Positions 10,775 through 22,040 of a stretch of DNA of 64,000 nucleotides are shown here, piece by piece. Numbering within the stretch: position 1 is the stretch's first letter; every line of letters begins with the position of its first letter. Under the pieces are notes generated by a model. It was given only the letters and a program-made list of their open reading frames with translations. It had not been told where the DNA came from and did not search any database. Source of the DNA: Codonopsis lanceolata (Eukaryota; Streptophyta; Magnoliopsida; Asterales; Campanulaceae); assembly GCA_013146195.2 (NCBI GenBank), contig CM028378.1, positions 8,547,350 to 8,611,349 on the forward strand. Reading direction: 5' to 3'. The translations under genes were made by a program, and so were the position numbers.

Positions 10775-13700
10775 ATGAAGGATAACCACAACTTCCTACA
10801 TGGAACACTTGAAGCTACAATTTTCCATGCAACCCCTTATACACCACAGTTTCCATTCAATGTAAGTCATGCGTTCGGTGTCGGTGTCTGTGTATTTATG
10901 ATTATCGTTTTAGTTTTGTCAATCCTCTATACAGATTACACTTCATTCCATGCAAGGCCTGAAAACTCCAAATAATAAACTACTATAAATTTTGGGTGAT
11001 CCAGAAACCTATTAAAAGAGACCCTTTCGTGGCAGTTTAAGTGATCCTCACATTCTTGCAAATAGGGGGCCTAACAAACTTCTGTTTATAATTACGTGTT
11101 GCAGTGCATATTTGCTAACGGGAAGCCCGCCTACGTGACTATCAAGATAAACCATAAAAAGATGGCATCAACTAGCCATGAAAGTAACCGAATTTGGAAC
11201 CAAACCTTGCAAATTCTGTGTGCTTATCCCCTCGACTCAACAATCACCATCACCCTCAAGACTAACTGCTCTATCTTGGGGAAATTTTACGTTCAGGCTC
11301 ATAAATTATTGAATGAAGCCAGCCTGATCAATGGGCTTTTCCCACTGTGCATGGAAAATGGGAAGCCAAATCCAGAACTCAATTTAAGATTCATGTTATG
11401 GTTTAAACCAGCACAACTTGAACCAAGCTGGAGAAAGATACTTGACAATGATGAATTCCATGGGCTCAGAAATGCAACATTTCCACAACGATCCAACTGC
11501 AGTATTACACTATATCAAGATGCTCATCATTGCGCTACATTCCAACCACCATTTAATCTCTGTGGGTCAACAAGGAAACTGTGGGAGGACGTGTTCATAG
11601 CCATTGAAGGTGCAAAGCATTTGATTTACATTGCAGGATGGTCTTTCAACCCTAAGATAGTTCTGGTAGGCTAAAAAATCATTTCTGACTCGTATCTATT
11701 TCCTTTCTATCTCCAAAACTACAACTCCCTCTGTCCCAATTCCCAAATTGACTGTCCCTTTTTGAGAAAAAAATGTCCTAATTTGAGCATCTCTTTCATT
11801 ATGGAGTTGCCAAAGTCGCCTTTGCCATCTATCATGTCCCAATGTGCCTTTGCAATACTATAGTGTAGACCAATAAGGGCATTCATGTACATGTATTACT
11901 AAAACAGCCTGAAAATCAACTTAATTTTAGCAAAAAACTAATATAGAGCACTAATTTTGGGGCGAAGGGAGTAAAAAATTGTCCAAGGTGTAAAAGTTTA
12001 ATAACTACTCAATGCCAGTCCAAGAACCATACCATAACTCCAACTAATATTTGCTACCGCAGGTCCGTGATTTTCAAACAGAGATTCCGCATGCACGAGG
12101 AGTAAAACTTGGTGAATTGTTGAAGCGGAAAGCAGAGGAAGGTGTAGCTGTGAGAATTTTGCTTTGGGACGATGAAACATCTCTACCAATCATCAAGAAC
12201 AAAGGAGTTATGGGGACACAATGTGAGGATGCATTTGCCTATTTCAGAAGCTCCAAAGTAGTATGCAAACTGTGCCCTAAATTACACAACAAGTTCCCCA
12301 CACTCTTCACTCACCATCAGAAAACCATCACTGTGGACACCCGTGGAGACTTGTCTTCAAACAATGGCGAGGTTATGAGTTTTATCGGTGGCTTAGATCT
12401 ATGTGATGGCCGATATGATACAGAAGAGCACTCCTTGTTCCGAACACTTAATACCGAAGCACATGCTCAAGATTTTTACCAGATAAGTATTGCTGGAGCT
12501 AGCCTTCACAAAGGTGGGCCAAGAGAGCCGTGGCATGATGCTCATGCTTGTATTAGAGGAGAGGCCGCTTGGGATGTAATGACCAATTTCGAGCAACGTT
12601 GGACAAAGCAATCTGACCTCTGTTTGCTAGTCCCTGCTAGTACCAAAGGACTTTCACGTGAGCCTGCTACTACAAGCATTCCCTCAGAAAGAGATTGGAA
12701 GGTTCAAGTTCTAAGGTCCATCGACCACATCTCAGCGAGTCACTTGCAAAGTAACTTTACGGTGGAGCAAAGCATCCATGAAGCCTATGTTGAAGCAATT
12801 AGGCGGGCTGAAAGATTTATATATATTGAGAACCAATATTTCATTGGAGGATGTCATTTATGGGAGAAAGATCAACACTCTGGCTGCAGAAACTTAGTCC
12901 CTATCGAGATTGCGCTTAAGGTAGTAAATAAGATAAAAGCCAAAGAGAGGTTTGGGGTGTACATTTTGATACCTATGTGGCCGGAAGGAGTACCGGAAAG
13001 TGAACCGGTACAGGATATACTGCATTGGACTAGGGAAACAATGAAGATGATGTATAAGCTGATAGGACAAGCAATAAAAGATAGTGGTGAGCAAGGGCAC
13101 CCAAAAGATTACTTAAATTTCTTCTGCCTTGCTAACAGGGAAGTGAAACAGAACGGAGAGTTTGTTCCTCCATTTTCACCACACCCTACAACACATTACT
13201 GGAATTCTCAACACCACAGGAGGTTCATGATTTACGTTCATTCCAAGCTCATGATAGGTACTCTCGACAACCTTTAGCTGTTTGGCATATATGAATTTTC
13301 CTTTGACAGCATAGCTTAAGCCGACTGGGATACTTCCAGTTTTTGGTTACCAACTTTTAACTCTGTTTTGCATTTTTGCATCTCCTCATTCTATTCCAAC
13401 ACCATGAAAAAAACTAAAAAAGAAACAAAAATTAATGATGCATTTTTACACAAATGATTTTCTTCCATTTTGGACCTACAATTTCTTGTTTGGAGGAGGA
13501 AAGTGGCAAAACGCTTGCCTAAGGACTTGAAAAATGAGAGTGCTTGAGAATTATATCTTGAAAACATAATCCAAATTATTTTTTTGCATTATCTGAAAGA
13601 TGAGAAGAAACAAGAGCATGGAAAATTAATATCTTGACATGCTAGCTAATCCTGATTAACTGTTGGTGTTATGATATTCATTATTTCAGTGGACGATGCA

Positions 13701-14120
13701 TACATGCTGATAGGATCTGCAAACATAAACCAGAGATCAATGGATGGGCAACGAGACACAGAAATAGCAATAGGATGCTACCAGTTGAAAAACGAGAACA
13801 GATTAGGTAACGGAGATATTCATGCATACCGTATGTCCTTGTGGTATGAGCATACTGGACAGGCTGAACTACTTTTCCAAGCTCCAGAGACTTTGAAGTG
13901 TGTACAAAGGATGCGCTCCATAGGAGAGGAGATGTGGAAAATTTATAGTGTAGATGACATTGTAGACATGAATGGCATCCATCTAGCAACTTACCCTGTG
14001 AATGTAACAGAGGATGGCATTGTTGAGGATCTTTTAGAGGGTGGCGATTACTTTCCAGATACAAAAGCTCGCGTGAAGGGGAAGAGATCAAAAGTTCTAC
14101 TACCAATATTCACTACATAA
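10775..14120 (+). CDS. PLDEPSILON: phospholipase D, epsilon type
   Basis: This enzyme hydrolyses membrane phospholipids to phosphatidic acid and a head group; Arabidopsis PLD-epsilon is plasma-membrane linked and affects nitrogen signalling and root growth. Exons: 10775-10861, 11105-11665, 12063-13257, 13690-14120. All introns are GT-AG and the phases close to a 757-residue protein. An N-terminal C2 domain (about 1-130) begins FLHGTLEATIF. The two catalytic HxKxxxxD motifs are HQKTITVD (H301, K303, D308) and HSKLMIVD (H609, K611, D616). Also present are GGPREPWHD, IENQYF and the C-terminal KGKRSK. Motifs such as RIWNQT and FPQRSNC match the epsilon subclass, and the length is close to Arabidopsis (about 762). 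No stop or frameshift is seen, so it looks functional. Intron 2 holds a MITE. Confidence 0.95.
11724..11972. mobile_element. Stowaway-like MITE in PLD intron 2
   Basis: About 249 bp with ends ACTCCCTCTGTCCC and, reversed, ACTCCCTTCGCCCC, the consensus termini of plant Stowaway (Tc1/mariner) MITEs. The TA duplication is clear only at the right. It lies wholly in intron 2 and does not touch the splice sites. Confidence 0.65.
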
Positions 14121-14744
14121 TCGAGCTGATCTCCCCGTTGTGGATGAGCAGACTCTTGAAATTGCACGATAATAATATTTCTAGACCTGAAAAACACATA
14201 TATTGTTTATAACGAAAGCCACCAAAAAAAAGAGCATAACAGATTGTACATACCTCTATTTTCAGCATTTGTCAAACTGATGTGTTGACTATGAAAATGA
14301 GATGATTCTTTTTTATCTTATCATTATCCAACAAAGCACTGTTATTAGTAGAAAAACAGAAATTTATGATCTTCTTCCCATTTTTTAAGAGGAAGAAATC
14401 GATCAGCTAAGCAATTGTACATTAGTTACAACTCTTCACAAGAGAGCGTTTTCTGCTCTACAACAGTCAAATTCGATAATGGTTTGCTAATAACTGGATA
14501 TCATTTGATTTTGACAAATTGGAGTATTTATCATCACTTATCACATCAATGGGATTCATCAAAGTATTGCAACTAAAAAATATTTTTTTTTAATATAAAA
14601 AGTTAATGTCTTTTTTGTCTTAATATTAAGAGATTAGAGATAGATGAATAATGTTGTCCCTTCCAAATAGAATTAATAGCATATCACCCAAAAAGAATAT
14701 CCAGAGGCCAGAGGGAAGTCCGATATTTAAGATCTCTCAATCCC

Positions 14745-16340
14745 ATGGATGCTGCGACCTCCTCCTCCTCCTGGGTACAACTTTTTCTCCCTAAAATCTA
14801 AATTATGTGTGTGTACACGCACGCGACTGTGTGAGATACATACCTAAAAATTAAAGTGGTATTTGTTATTTGTGTTGCTGATTAGGAGTAAATAGAGATC
14901 GAGCTCATTGACAATTGGGGAGAAGCTTTGCGCTGGATTCATTCCCCTGGCCATCTTAATTGAAGCTCTCATCTGCGGCTTATCCAATTGCCTAATCGAT
15001 CTTCACCGTCCCAATCTGCCATCTTACACCTTCAGCGATCTTGTTAGTCTCGCTAACAACTCCCCATGTCCATTCAAATCTCTCTCTCTCTCTCATCACA
15101 TTTCTTTGTAATTATGTTTCATAGCTGGTAATTCTTTGAATTAACTTGAAATATTAACAAACTTTTCAGTTACAGTGAATGAGGTTGAGGCATTGCGGGA
15201 GCTGTTCAAGAAATTAAGTAGTTTGATTATAGACGATGGCCTCATACGCAAGGTACAATTATATATGATTATCAATGGGCATATTTGTTGAATCTCTAGC
15301 CTCCCGATTTCCTTTCGTATTCCAAAATTTTACTCGCAATACACAAACTACAATTGAAATTCACCTTCTCAGAGCGAATGGTTTTCAATGAAATAGTGAG
15401 TGTTTATCTCATACGCAAAAAGTTTGAATGTTAATTTATTTTTCTTGTTTATTGTTTCAAGGAAGAGCTCCAACTGGCTTTGTTCAAATCATCTGGGGAT
15501 GGGAATCTTTTTCTGAATAGGGTAAGTGTGAGAATCTATTATCTTCTACAATAAGTCCTAACTGAAAATCAATCTATTATCTTCCTTCTCAACTGGTAGT
15601 CCCATGTCTAGGATTCTTGAAAAGAACAACTTGTTTTAATTATCCACATAAGACCAAACATGATTTATTGATTCAGTTTAGTCTTCCATGTAGTTATTGG
15701 GTTTGAGGAATTTGTTCTTGTACTTGGGATTTTCCATCTTCCGCTCCTATGGACCAAAAGATTGACTGTAACTTTCCAGAACCCTTAATATACAAGATAT
15801 TAACTCTGTTGCTTGGCAGATAGGGCTATAAGCTATACTTAGAGTTCCATGTAACTATTTCCGTAACCATAAGAGGTCAACATTTTTCAGGTCAAGGAAC
15901 GAATATGCCTCTGTCGGACGAAAATCTTGAAGGAATTATTGACAGGGCAAGAATTCTATTCTACCCAATCCAATTGTATTGAATTATTCTTTTGCTAAGG
16001 CTTTGTGGGGATTGAATCGTGAATCGTGAATCGTGAATCGACCATGTTTGTATAATTTTTTTGTCAGACATTTGAAGATGCTGACGCAGACAGGGACGGT
16101 AAAATCAGCAAAGAAGAATGGAACGACTTTTTTGTACAGCGACCAACGCTCTTAAAGAACATAACCCTTCCTTATCTCAAGTAACCCAACCCCATGTCTC
16201 ATACATACTTTCGTTATCATTTTTTCCAATGCTTTTCTCTCACGTGGACATGGTTCCACTGCATTCCCGAGTTTCGTTTTCAACACACAGGTTGATGACT
16301 GGACAGATGGTAAAACATTGGCTTCTATACTTCTATACAT
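14745..16340 (+). pseudogene. CBL10: calcineurin B-like Ca2+ sensor, CBL10-type, decayed
   Basis: CBL10 is a membrane-anchored EF-hand sensor that recruits CIPK kinases in salt tolerance. Recognisable pieces, in order: the CBL10-specific hydrophobic N-terminus (SSSLTIGEKLCAGFIPL, about 14900-15060); NEVEALRELFKKLSS..IIDDGLIRK (15170-15252); EELQLALFKS..GNLFLNR (15462-15521); a frameshifted trace of the next EF-hand exon (IGFEEFV, about 15687-15800); LSDENLEGIIDR (15891-15946, ending at a GC donor); and the last EF-hand DADADRDGKISKEEW followed by LLKNITLPYLK (16068-16180). Stops lie just upstream of the N-terminal segment, the middle EF-hands are lost, and the normal C-terminus is not found. 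Intron borders are kept, so this is a degenerated gene copy and not a retrocopy. The ATG at 14745 is doubtful. Confidence 0.85.
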
Positions 16341-16795
16341 CCACCAAGCTCAACTCGAACCAAATGATTGCAGGCTCTATTTTTTGCATTTCCTCCAAGC
16401 CAACTCTAAAATTTCTCGTTGCCCACACACAAAGTTGGTTTGTTGTTTTTTTTTTGCCTGCTGTCTGTCTCCCTTCTTTTTTCTTTTACTATATTTCAAG
16501 AAGACATATATTTTACCTTTCTAATTCTTGGTCGGGTTGTTAATAATATATTTTTTTAGGTAATATACGACTGATTGCCAAAATGTAACTTGATTTACCT
16601 TTAAATTTACTAAAACCACGAAATAAATATATAATTTTTCTCACAATCCATGATGGGATAGGGATTGCATTTTCTATTCCCACCCTAATGCACTTTTCTC
16701 ATTCTCATCCCCCATCCCACTTGACCACATTCCCAGTTACTTTTTTTGAAAATCCTTACAGTGAAATTGACAAAATAATTACTTTCTCTAATATA
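16341..16795. other. AT-rich spacer
   Basis: No gene or repeat boundary seen. It includes T-rich sequence that may be the former 3' end of the CBL-like pseudogene. Confidence 0.3.
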
Positions 16796-16970
16796 CTCCC
16801 TCCATTCGGGGTAAAGAGTCCACTATTTTATTTTGAAATATTTCATTTAAAGAATCCACTTTTAAAAATTAAGAAATAAAAGTTTTATTTTATTACTAAA
16901 GAGAATACTCAGTGTCATTTTCTTAAATAAAACTAACTTTTAAACAAAGACTCTTTGTCTGGAACGGAAA
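16796..16970. mobile_element. Stowaway-type MITE, degraded
   Basis: The left end is CTCCCTCCATTCGGGGTAAA, and the right part has the reverse-complementary GACTCTTTGTCTGGAACGGA. The internal words (ACTTTTAAACAAAGACTCTTTG, split here by a mismatch) match the cleaner copy at 40447-40624. The right terminus has decayed. Confidence 0.55.
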
Positions 16971-18916
16971 TGCACCCTTCTTTCGAGCTCAAAGAAAGAA
17001 GAAAAGCATATCTCATATAAATAAAGTACGAGAACCAGCACCTTATTGAATATTAGTTCTTTATGCGATGAAGAATCAAAGCAAGAGATTCCAGATTTTT
17101 TTCGCTTCTTTTTACTACTTTTTGTGAGTATAAGCAACTGGGTTTTCTAGCGAATCTCGGGTCCTTGCCAAACTAAAGTAATCATAAAGATATAAGTATG
17201 GTGTAACAGAACATGTCAATTATTTCTTGTATAAAGTACTTACATTATAAATTAAAATATCAAGAGTATTATTAAAATTGCTGTCATTACATCTATGACT
17301 TACAAAATTAATATTCGCTTAACCTATTGACAACCAATTATTGACCCTATCTCCAAAAAGTTCATCAACGACGAGCATGTGTAATGTGCACATTTGTTGA
17401 ATTCTCATTCAATGGCATGGGATGCATTTTCCCCCCATCCATCACCTATGACACGCTCTCAGTGTAGTACTGAATACGAAGATTGCAAATACATGATGTT
17501 TTAAGATGATGTTATGGGGTGGGGCAATGAATACTGTTACTGGAGTTTTAAGCGGCTCCAACTTAGGAGTGCAAGAGATAGGTGGTTGTTGGCTGGTAAG
17601 GATCATGTGTCAACCCTAATAACCATAAGATGGAGAAGCAGCTGTCAAACTAACAGCTTTAGTGTTGGCAGCAGCACGGTTCCAACACCTAGAAAAACAT
17701 TTAATTTTCAATGAAAGATGAAGAATAAGGGTTGAGCTCTCTTGTTGTTTCCACTACTGCGGATCACACGGCCAATATTGCAGATGATTCCCGTTAATGT
17801 TGATTTCAACCATCTTCAAGGATGTTATACCTCTTTTTTTTCACAACCACACTTATGTGGCACATTGCAACAGTGGGTATGGTGCATAGAAAAAAAAACC
17901 TCATTGTGGGTTCATAGCCTGGGTCGAAGGGTTGCTGCAGGAACAAAATCGCCTTTGAAAGCTAAGGCTCGTGCCAACCTACCCCAATGGCTACACAATA
18001 AGATTCCCACCAACATGTAGAATCTGCCACATTCTGCTGGTTACAAATAACCCAAAACTTTGCTGCCCAGACCCTCCATAAGCAGCTGTCAGATATGTAA
18101 ATTAGTCATCAGTGTTTAGTTCTAACTGTTTTATTTCAAGCCCCAAAGCATAACTTCTTCAATGTCGTTTGAACGGTTACCGTAGCAATGCCACCCTTGA
18201 GCATCAGGCAGTAAACCATGTGTGGGAGACGTCAGACCTTTAAAAAATGGGAAATTTTTTACTTTAATTAAAAGCAGGTTTAATTGAAATGAAGATTTTG
18301 ATTTGAAAATGTGCTTTGGCAGAGGTGCTGGCCTCAATTGGAAATATAACTATTGATGACTATATTGCCTTCCAACTGATTCTTTGCATGAGTTGTGTAC
18401 CATCTAATTTTAACATGACAGTCTTCTTTTTTCTTTCTTTAAGCTGGAATTTGAATACAAAATAAAGTTTACACAATGTTGGGAAACTGCCGTTCCTAAA
18501 TTAGTTACATTTTCAATTTTTCACTTAACCTTTTTGGAGCATTTTAATAGCACATGTACATTAATGCCCTTGATGACGACATATAACATTAGACCTCCAC
18601 ACTTGGACATCATGTGTTAAAGATGAAATTAGTAAACTAATACAAAAATAAACACTCGTACTCTTTATTCTACCAAAAGAGTCGATGTTTGAAAAGTCTA
18701 ATTATTAAGGAATATATAATTAGCATTTAAGTTGGTCATAATTGTAAAAATGCTTGAGAATAATCAATATGTTAAAATCAAATGGATATGAAAATGGTAA
18801 ACAATTTTTTTTGAAAGTGAGCTCTTCAAGCAAAACATATCAAAATAGTATAGCGGAACTCTTTGCCAAAACGGAGTATTAAAAATGAACATTTAGGAAT
18901 AAGGAGTACCCTTTCA
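16971..18916. other. gene-free stretch
   Basis: Several short open frames occur (for example around 17514-18020), but none shows a recognised domain or consistent exon structure. Confidence 0.35.
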
Positions 18917-18924
18917 CATTGTAC

Positions 18925-19324
18925 AAGACCTGACAATTATAACACATTACCCATTAACCCACCCAACCCAACTAACTAATTACCCAACCCAACCCAACCC
19001 ATTAATATTTTTTGGTTAAAACAGGTAACCCGTTTCAACCCAATAATACAAACGGGTTGGATTGGGTCGTGTTAAAACGGGTCAAACCCGTTACCCATTT
19101 CAACCCATGACTTTTTATGCTATACATTTAGGTTTTTTGGGGGAAATTTTTTGTGTTGTGACGAACCGACCCGCTTTAACCTCTTACTCGTTTCAACCCG
19201 ACACATTCCAACCTAACCCATTTCAACACATTTGACATTTGGGTTCTAATGCGTTTCAACATGTTTCAACCCATTGCCCATTACCCATTCAAAACCAACC
19301 CAACCCACCCAATTACCAGGCCAA
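18925..19324. mobile_element. hAT-type element rich in ACCCAACCC words
   Basis: A 400-bp element bounded by perfect 8-bp duplications CATTGTAC (18917-18924 and 19325-19332). The ends AAGACCTGACAATT and, reversed, TTGGCCTGGTAATT match at 9-10 of 14 positions. Inside are dozens of AACCCA/GGGTTG words on both sides of an AT-rich centre. No coding capacity. Assigned to hAT by duplication length and resemblance to the other elements here. Confidence 0.7.
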
Positions 19325-19332
19325 CATTGTAC

Positions 19333-20029
19333 CACGTAAATGTAGGGAATAACACTAGTACCAATAACACACTCCACCGAAGATAATTGTACTTTAAAGT
19401 TTGGTACAAATTCATCATGTGCACCTCAACCAGTAAATTTCCACACGTTCAACCAAGAAAAAAAAAATCGCCAGTAAAGACAAACAAAAATATAACACAC
19501 TGTCCAAGTGAATTTGATTTTGATAAAGCAAAAGCTGATATAACAAAACTCAGAAATCTTTTGGGATCACAATTATAAGAAGATTGAATCAACAATCTAT
19601 ACCATTTCTTCAGATGGACTAATTGCATAGGACACGAATGGGAAGGAATCATTTGGGAAAAAATTATGGTACTAAGGATCCTGCTGACAGATATATTTGA
19701 TCAAAATACTTCCCTCACTCAACAAAGGAAAAACTATTTCATCACTGTCACATTCAGAGCACGTTATATTACTAAAACAAGTTGCTAATGGATAAAGACA
19801 ATGATAATTAGTTATACAAATCAAACACTAGAAGTACCGACCCCAACAAAGTTCAAAGAACTGAACCAAACACAAGCAGCTCCATGATAGTTTATAAAGC
19901 TAACCAAGGTAGTCAGGCCACACCTTCAATCACCAATTGGCAACTTCCTCAATCATGATTCAAAAATTGCCAATTTAACATGCCACATTTGTGACAAACA
20001 ACATTTTTTCAAATGCGACCTTAACAACC
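19333..20029. other. gene-free stretch
   Basis: AT-rich; nothing recognised. Confidence 0.3.
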
Positions 20030-20380
20030 AACGAGTTCTAGCTCTACTGGTAGTGCTCACTTCTTCTAACGGAGAGGTCAAGTGTTCAAGTCTCACTAGA
20101 TACCCTGGCATGGATAATGATCTAACCCAAAACTATCAATTAGCACCCAATTGTCACCACTACCCTGGACTTTACAACTCTCAATAGAAAGGTCGGGTGT
20201 TCAAGCCTTTCCAGAGACATCGCTGTTGTTCAAACCTTACCCAAAAGGCCCCGTTTAGCTGCTCACTTATCCTAATGGAGTGGCCGGGTGTTCTAAACGC
20301 TACCAGAGGCACCCTTGGTACTTCACTACTCTCAACCGAGAGGTGTTCAAAGTCTCACCAGAGGCACCATTTGTTATAGC
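20030..20380 (+). repeat. tRNA-like (SINE-type) repeat with several B-box-like words
   Basis: The sequence TAGCTCTACTGGTAG resembles an RNA polymerase III A box and GTGTTCAAGTCTC a B box, about the right distance apart. Further B-box-like units follow (GGGTGTTCAAGCC, GGGTGTTCTAAAC, AGGTGTTCAAAGTC), each next to CCAGAGGCACC or CCAGAGACAT, so the unit seems to be tandemly repeated about four times. It could also be the tail of another dispersed repeat. Confidence 0.45.
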
Positions 20381-21159
20381 CACACCAAAGACATCATATA
20401 TTTATTATTGTAGCCTTTCAAGGCATTAAAATAATAAAAAAAATAAGAGTTGGGGTACGGTCTATGTTCCCTCCAACTTTTTTTTTAAAAAAGTGCGACC
20501 TTAACAATTTTAAAGGTGACGGCAGTGAAAGATTAATGTCTTTGAGACACATAAACCTTGTTACGCAAGAATTCAGCAATAAAGTCAACCATATAACGAC
20601 GAGAAAAATACATATGCACATATTATTACATTCCTGTGCTTTAACATCTTTCTGAGAACATAACAAGTTTTTTATTCTAGAATGATTACCTGAATTGTAA
20701 ACATTCCCTTCATTCCACTTAAGGAGTCCTTTCGATATTGGATTTTTAATCAAGACTCAAAAGGTCCTAATTGACAAATTAAACTTAACAGATTTAATGA
20801 GTTTCTGAATTTACAATTACAAACTTCCTCCTACCCAACAAAAGGGTAGCATTTTGACTTTTCCTAGTCAAATTTGACCGCTTCTAATTGATATTTAACA
20901 TAATTTTACTTTCTTGCAGAAACTTTAATCTTCTTAAACTACACTAAAAGTACTTTGAATCTCATGTTTAAATTTAATGAAGAAAAAAAAGTAAATCCAC
21001 AGAATTTTCATTTGAGAAATAAGTTAAGTTGACTATAAAGTCTAAATGTGATTATTTTCTTTGGGAGGTAGAGCATATTAGACCTAAAATTTGAGAACAT
21101 CAATTTAAATCATAAGATTAAAGGTATTTCTAGAAGATTAATTAAATCCTTTTTTTTCA

Positions 21160-22040
21160 TAGGTAAGTGTGACCCCTTATTAGTATGGGGATTGGTACCA
21201 AGGACCTCAAGGTCTTTGCCTGAGTGTCCTTGCGATCTCTCCCTCCCCTTGGGTTCGGTAAAACATTTTCCTTAAAACATTGTACTTTCAGAATAGGACC
21301 CTTTCAGCAGAATGAGTTTGTATAAGATACCCTTAAATAAAAAGAGGGTGTTGTCTTTCAGGGATGTAGATGAATATGAAGCTTTCAAAAGAACATGTAC
21401 ATGACCTCTATGCATGTGCCTTTTTTTTTCTTTTTTCTTTTTTGAGGGTCAGGACAGTGAAATCATCTCAAGAATATGAAATGCAAGATAGTAACTTACT
21501 CTTGTAATGCTTAATCTATGTGTCAAAGGTATAAGCTTTTCACCAGTCCTTGAAGAGATTCAAGCTCCCCCCCCCCCAGCACCCCCAAAACCATCATTTT
21601 TCAAGCAGTTGTTCTCCATTTCGTTACTTCTGCAAACTTATCAAACTGGTTTTATCAGTCCATTTTCCCCCTTCCTCCTGTCAGTTTCATTTGCCTGGCT
21701 TACTAGATCTTGCCAATTTCATTTTCCCATTGGACCAATACATTAAAAACATACCTGGTTTCTCCCTTCTACCTTCAACAAAGTTTATCAACCACCGCCA
21801 ACAAAGTCTATCTGCAAAATAATAACAAGTGATATTTAAAAATAGCAATTTAAAAGCAAACAAATGAAATGATAAATACATGTTGCACAAATGCACCCAC
21901 ACTTGAGATGTGAAATTCTCAAGTGTGTCAGAAGTTAATAAAGAAAGATACGAGATGGCAACGGCAATCAACCAAAGACCTTGAGGTCCTTGGTTCCAAT
22001 CCTCATACCAACAAGGGGCACACTTACCTATCCAAAAAAT
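21160..22040. repeat. inverted repeat pair, about 60-75 bases per arm
   Basis: The left arm (about 21160-21222) reads GGTAAGTGTGACCCCTTATT through CCAAGGACCTCAAGGTCTTT. The right arm (about 21965-22037) carries the same sequence reversed, ending CACACTTACCTATCC. The ~740-base interior is AT-rich with no gene. It may be a small foldback element or two copies of one repeat in opposite orientation. Confidence 0.5.

Noticed and set aside
16118..16543. 141-codon + strand open frame as an independent gene
   Set aside because: Its start overlaps the last EF-hand exon of the CBL10-type pseudogene in another frame, and the rest is intron-like T-rich sequence.
17514..18020. Two adjacent + strand open frames as a possible two-exon gene
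   Set aside because: Neither has a known motif, and the junction lacks convincing splice sites in phase.
21420..21445. T-rich run with C interruptions as a possible terminator or promoter element
   Set aside because: No Pol III gene stands upstream, and such T-runs are frequent in this AT-rich DNA.
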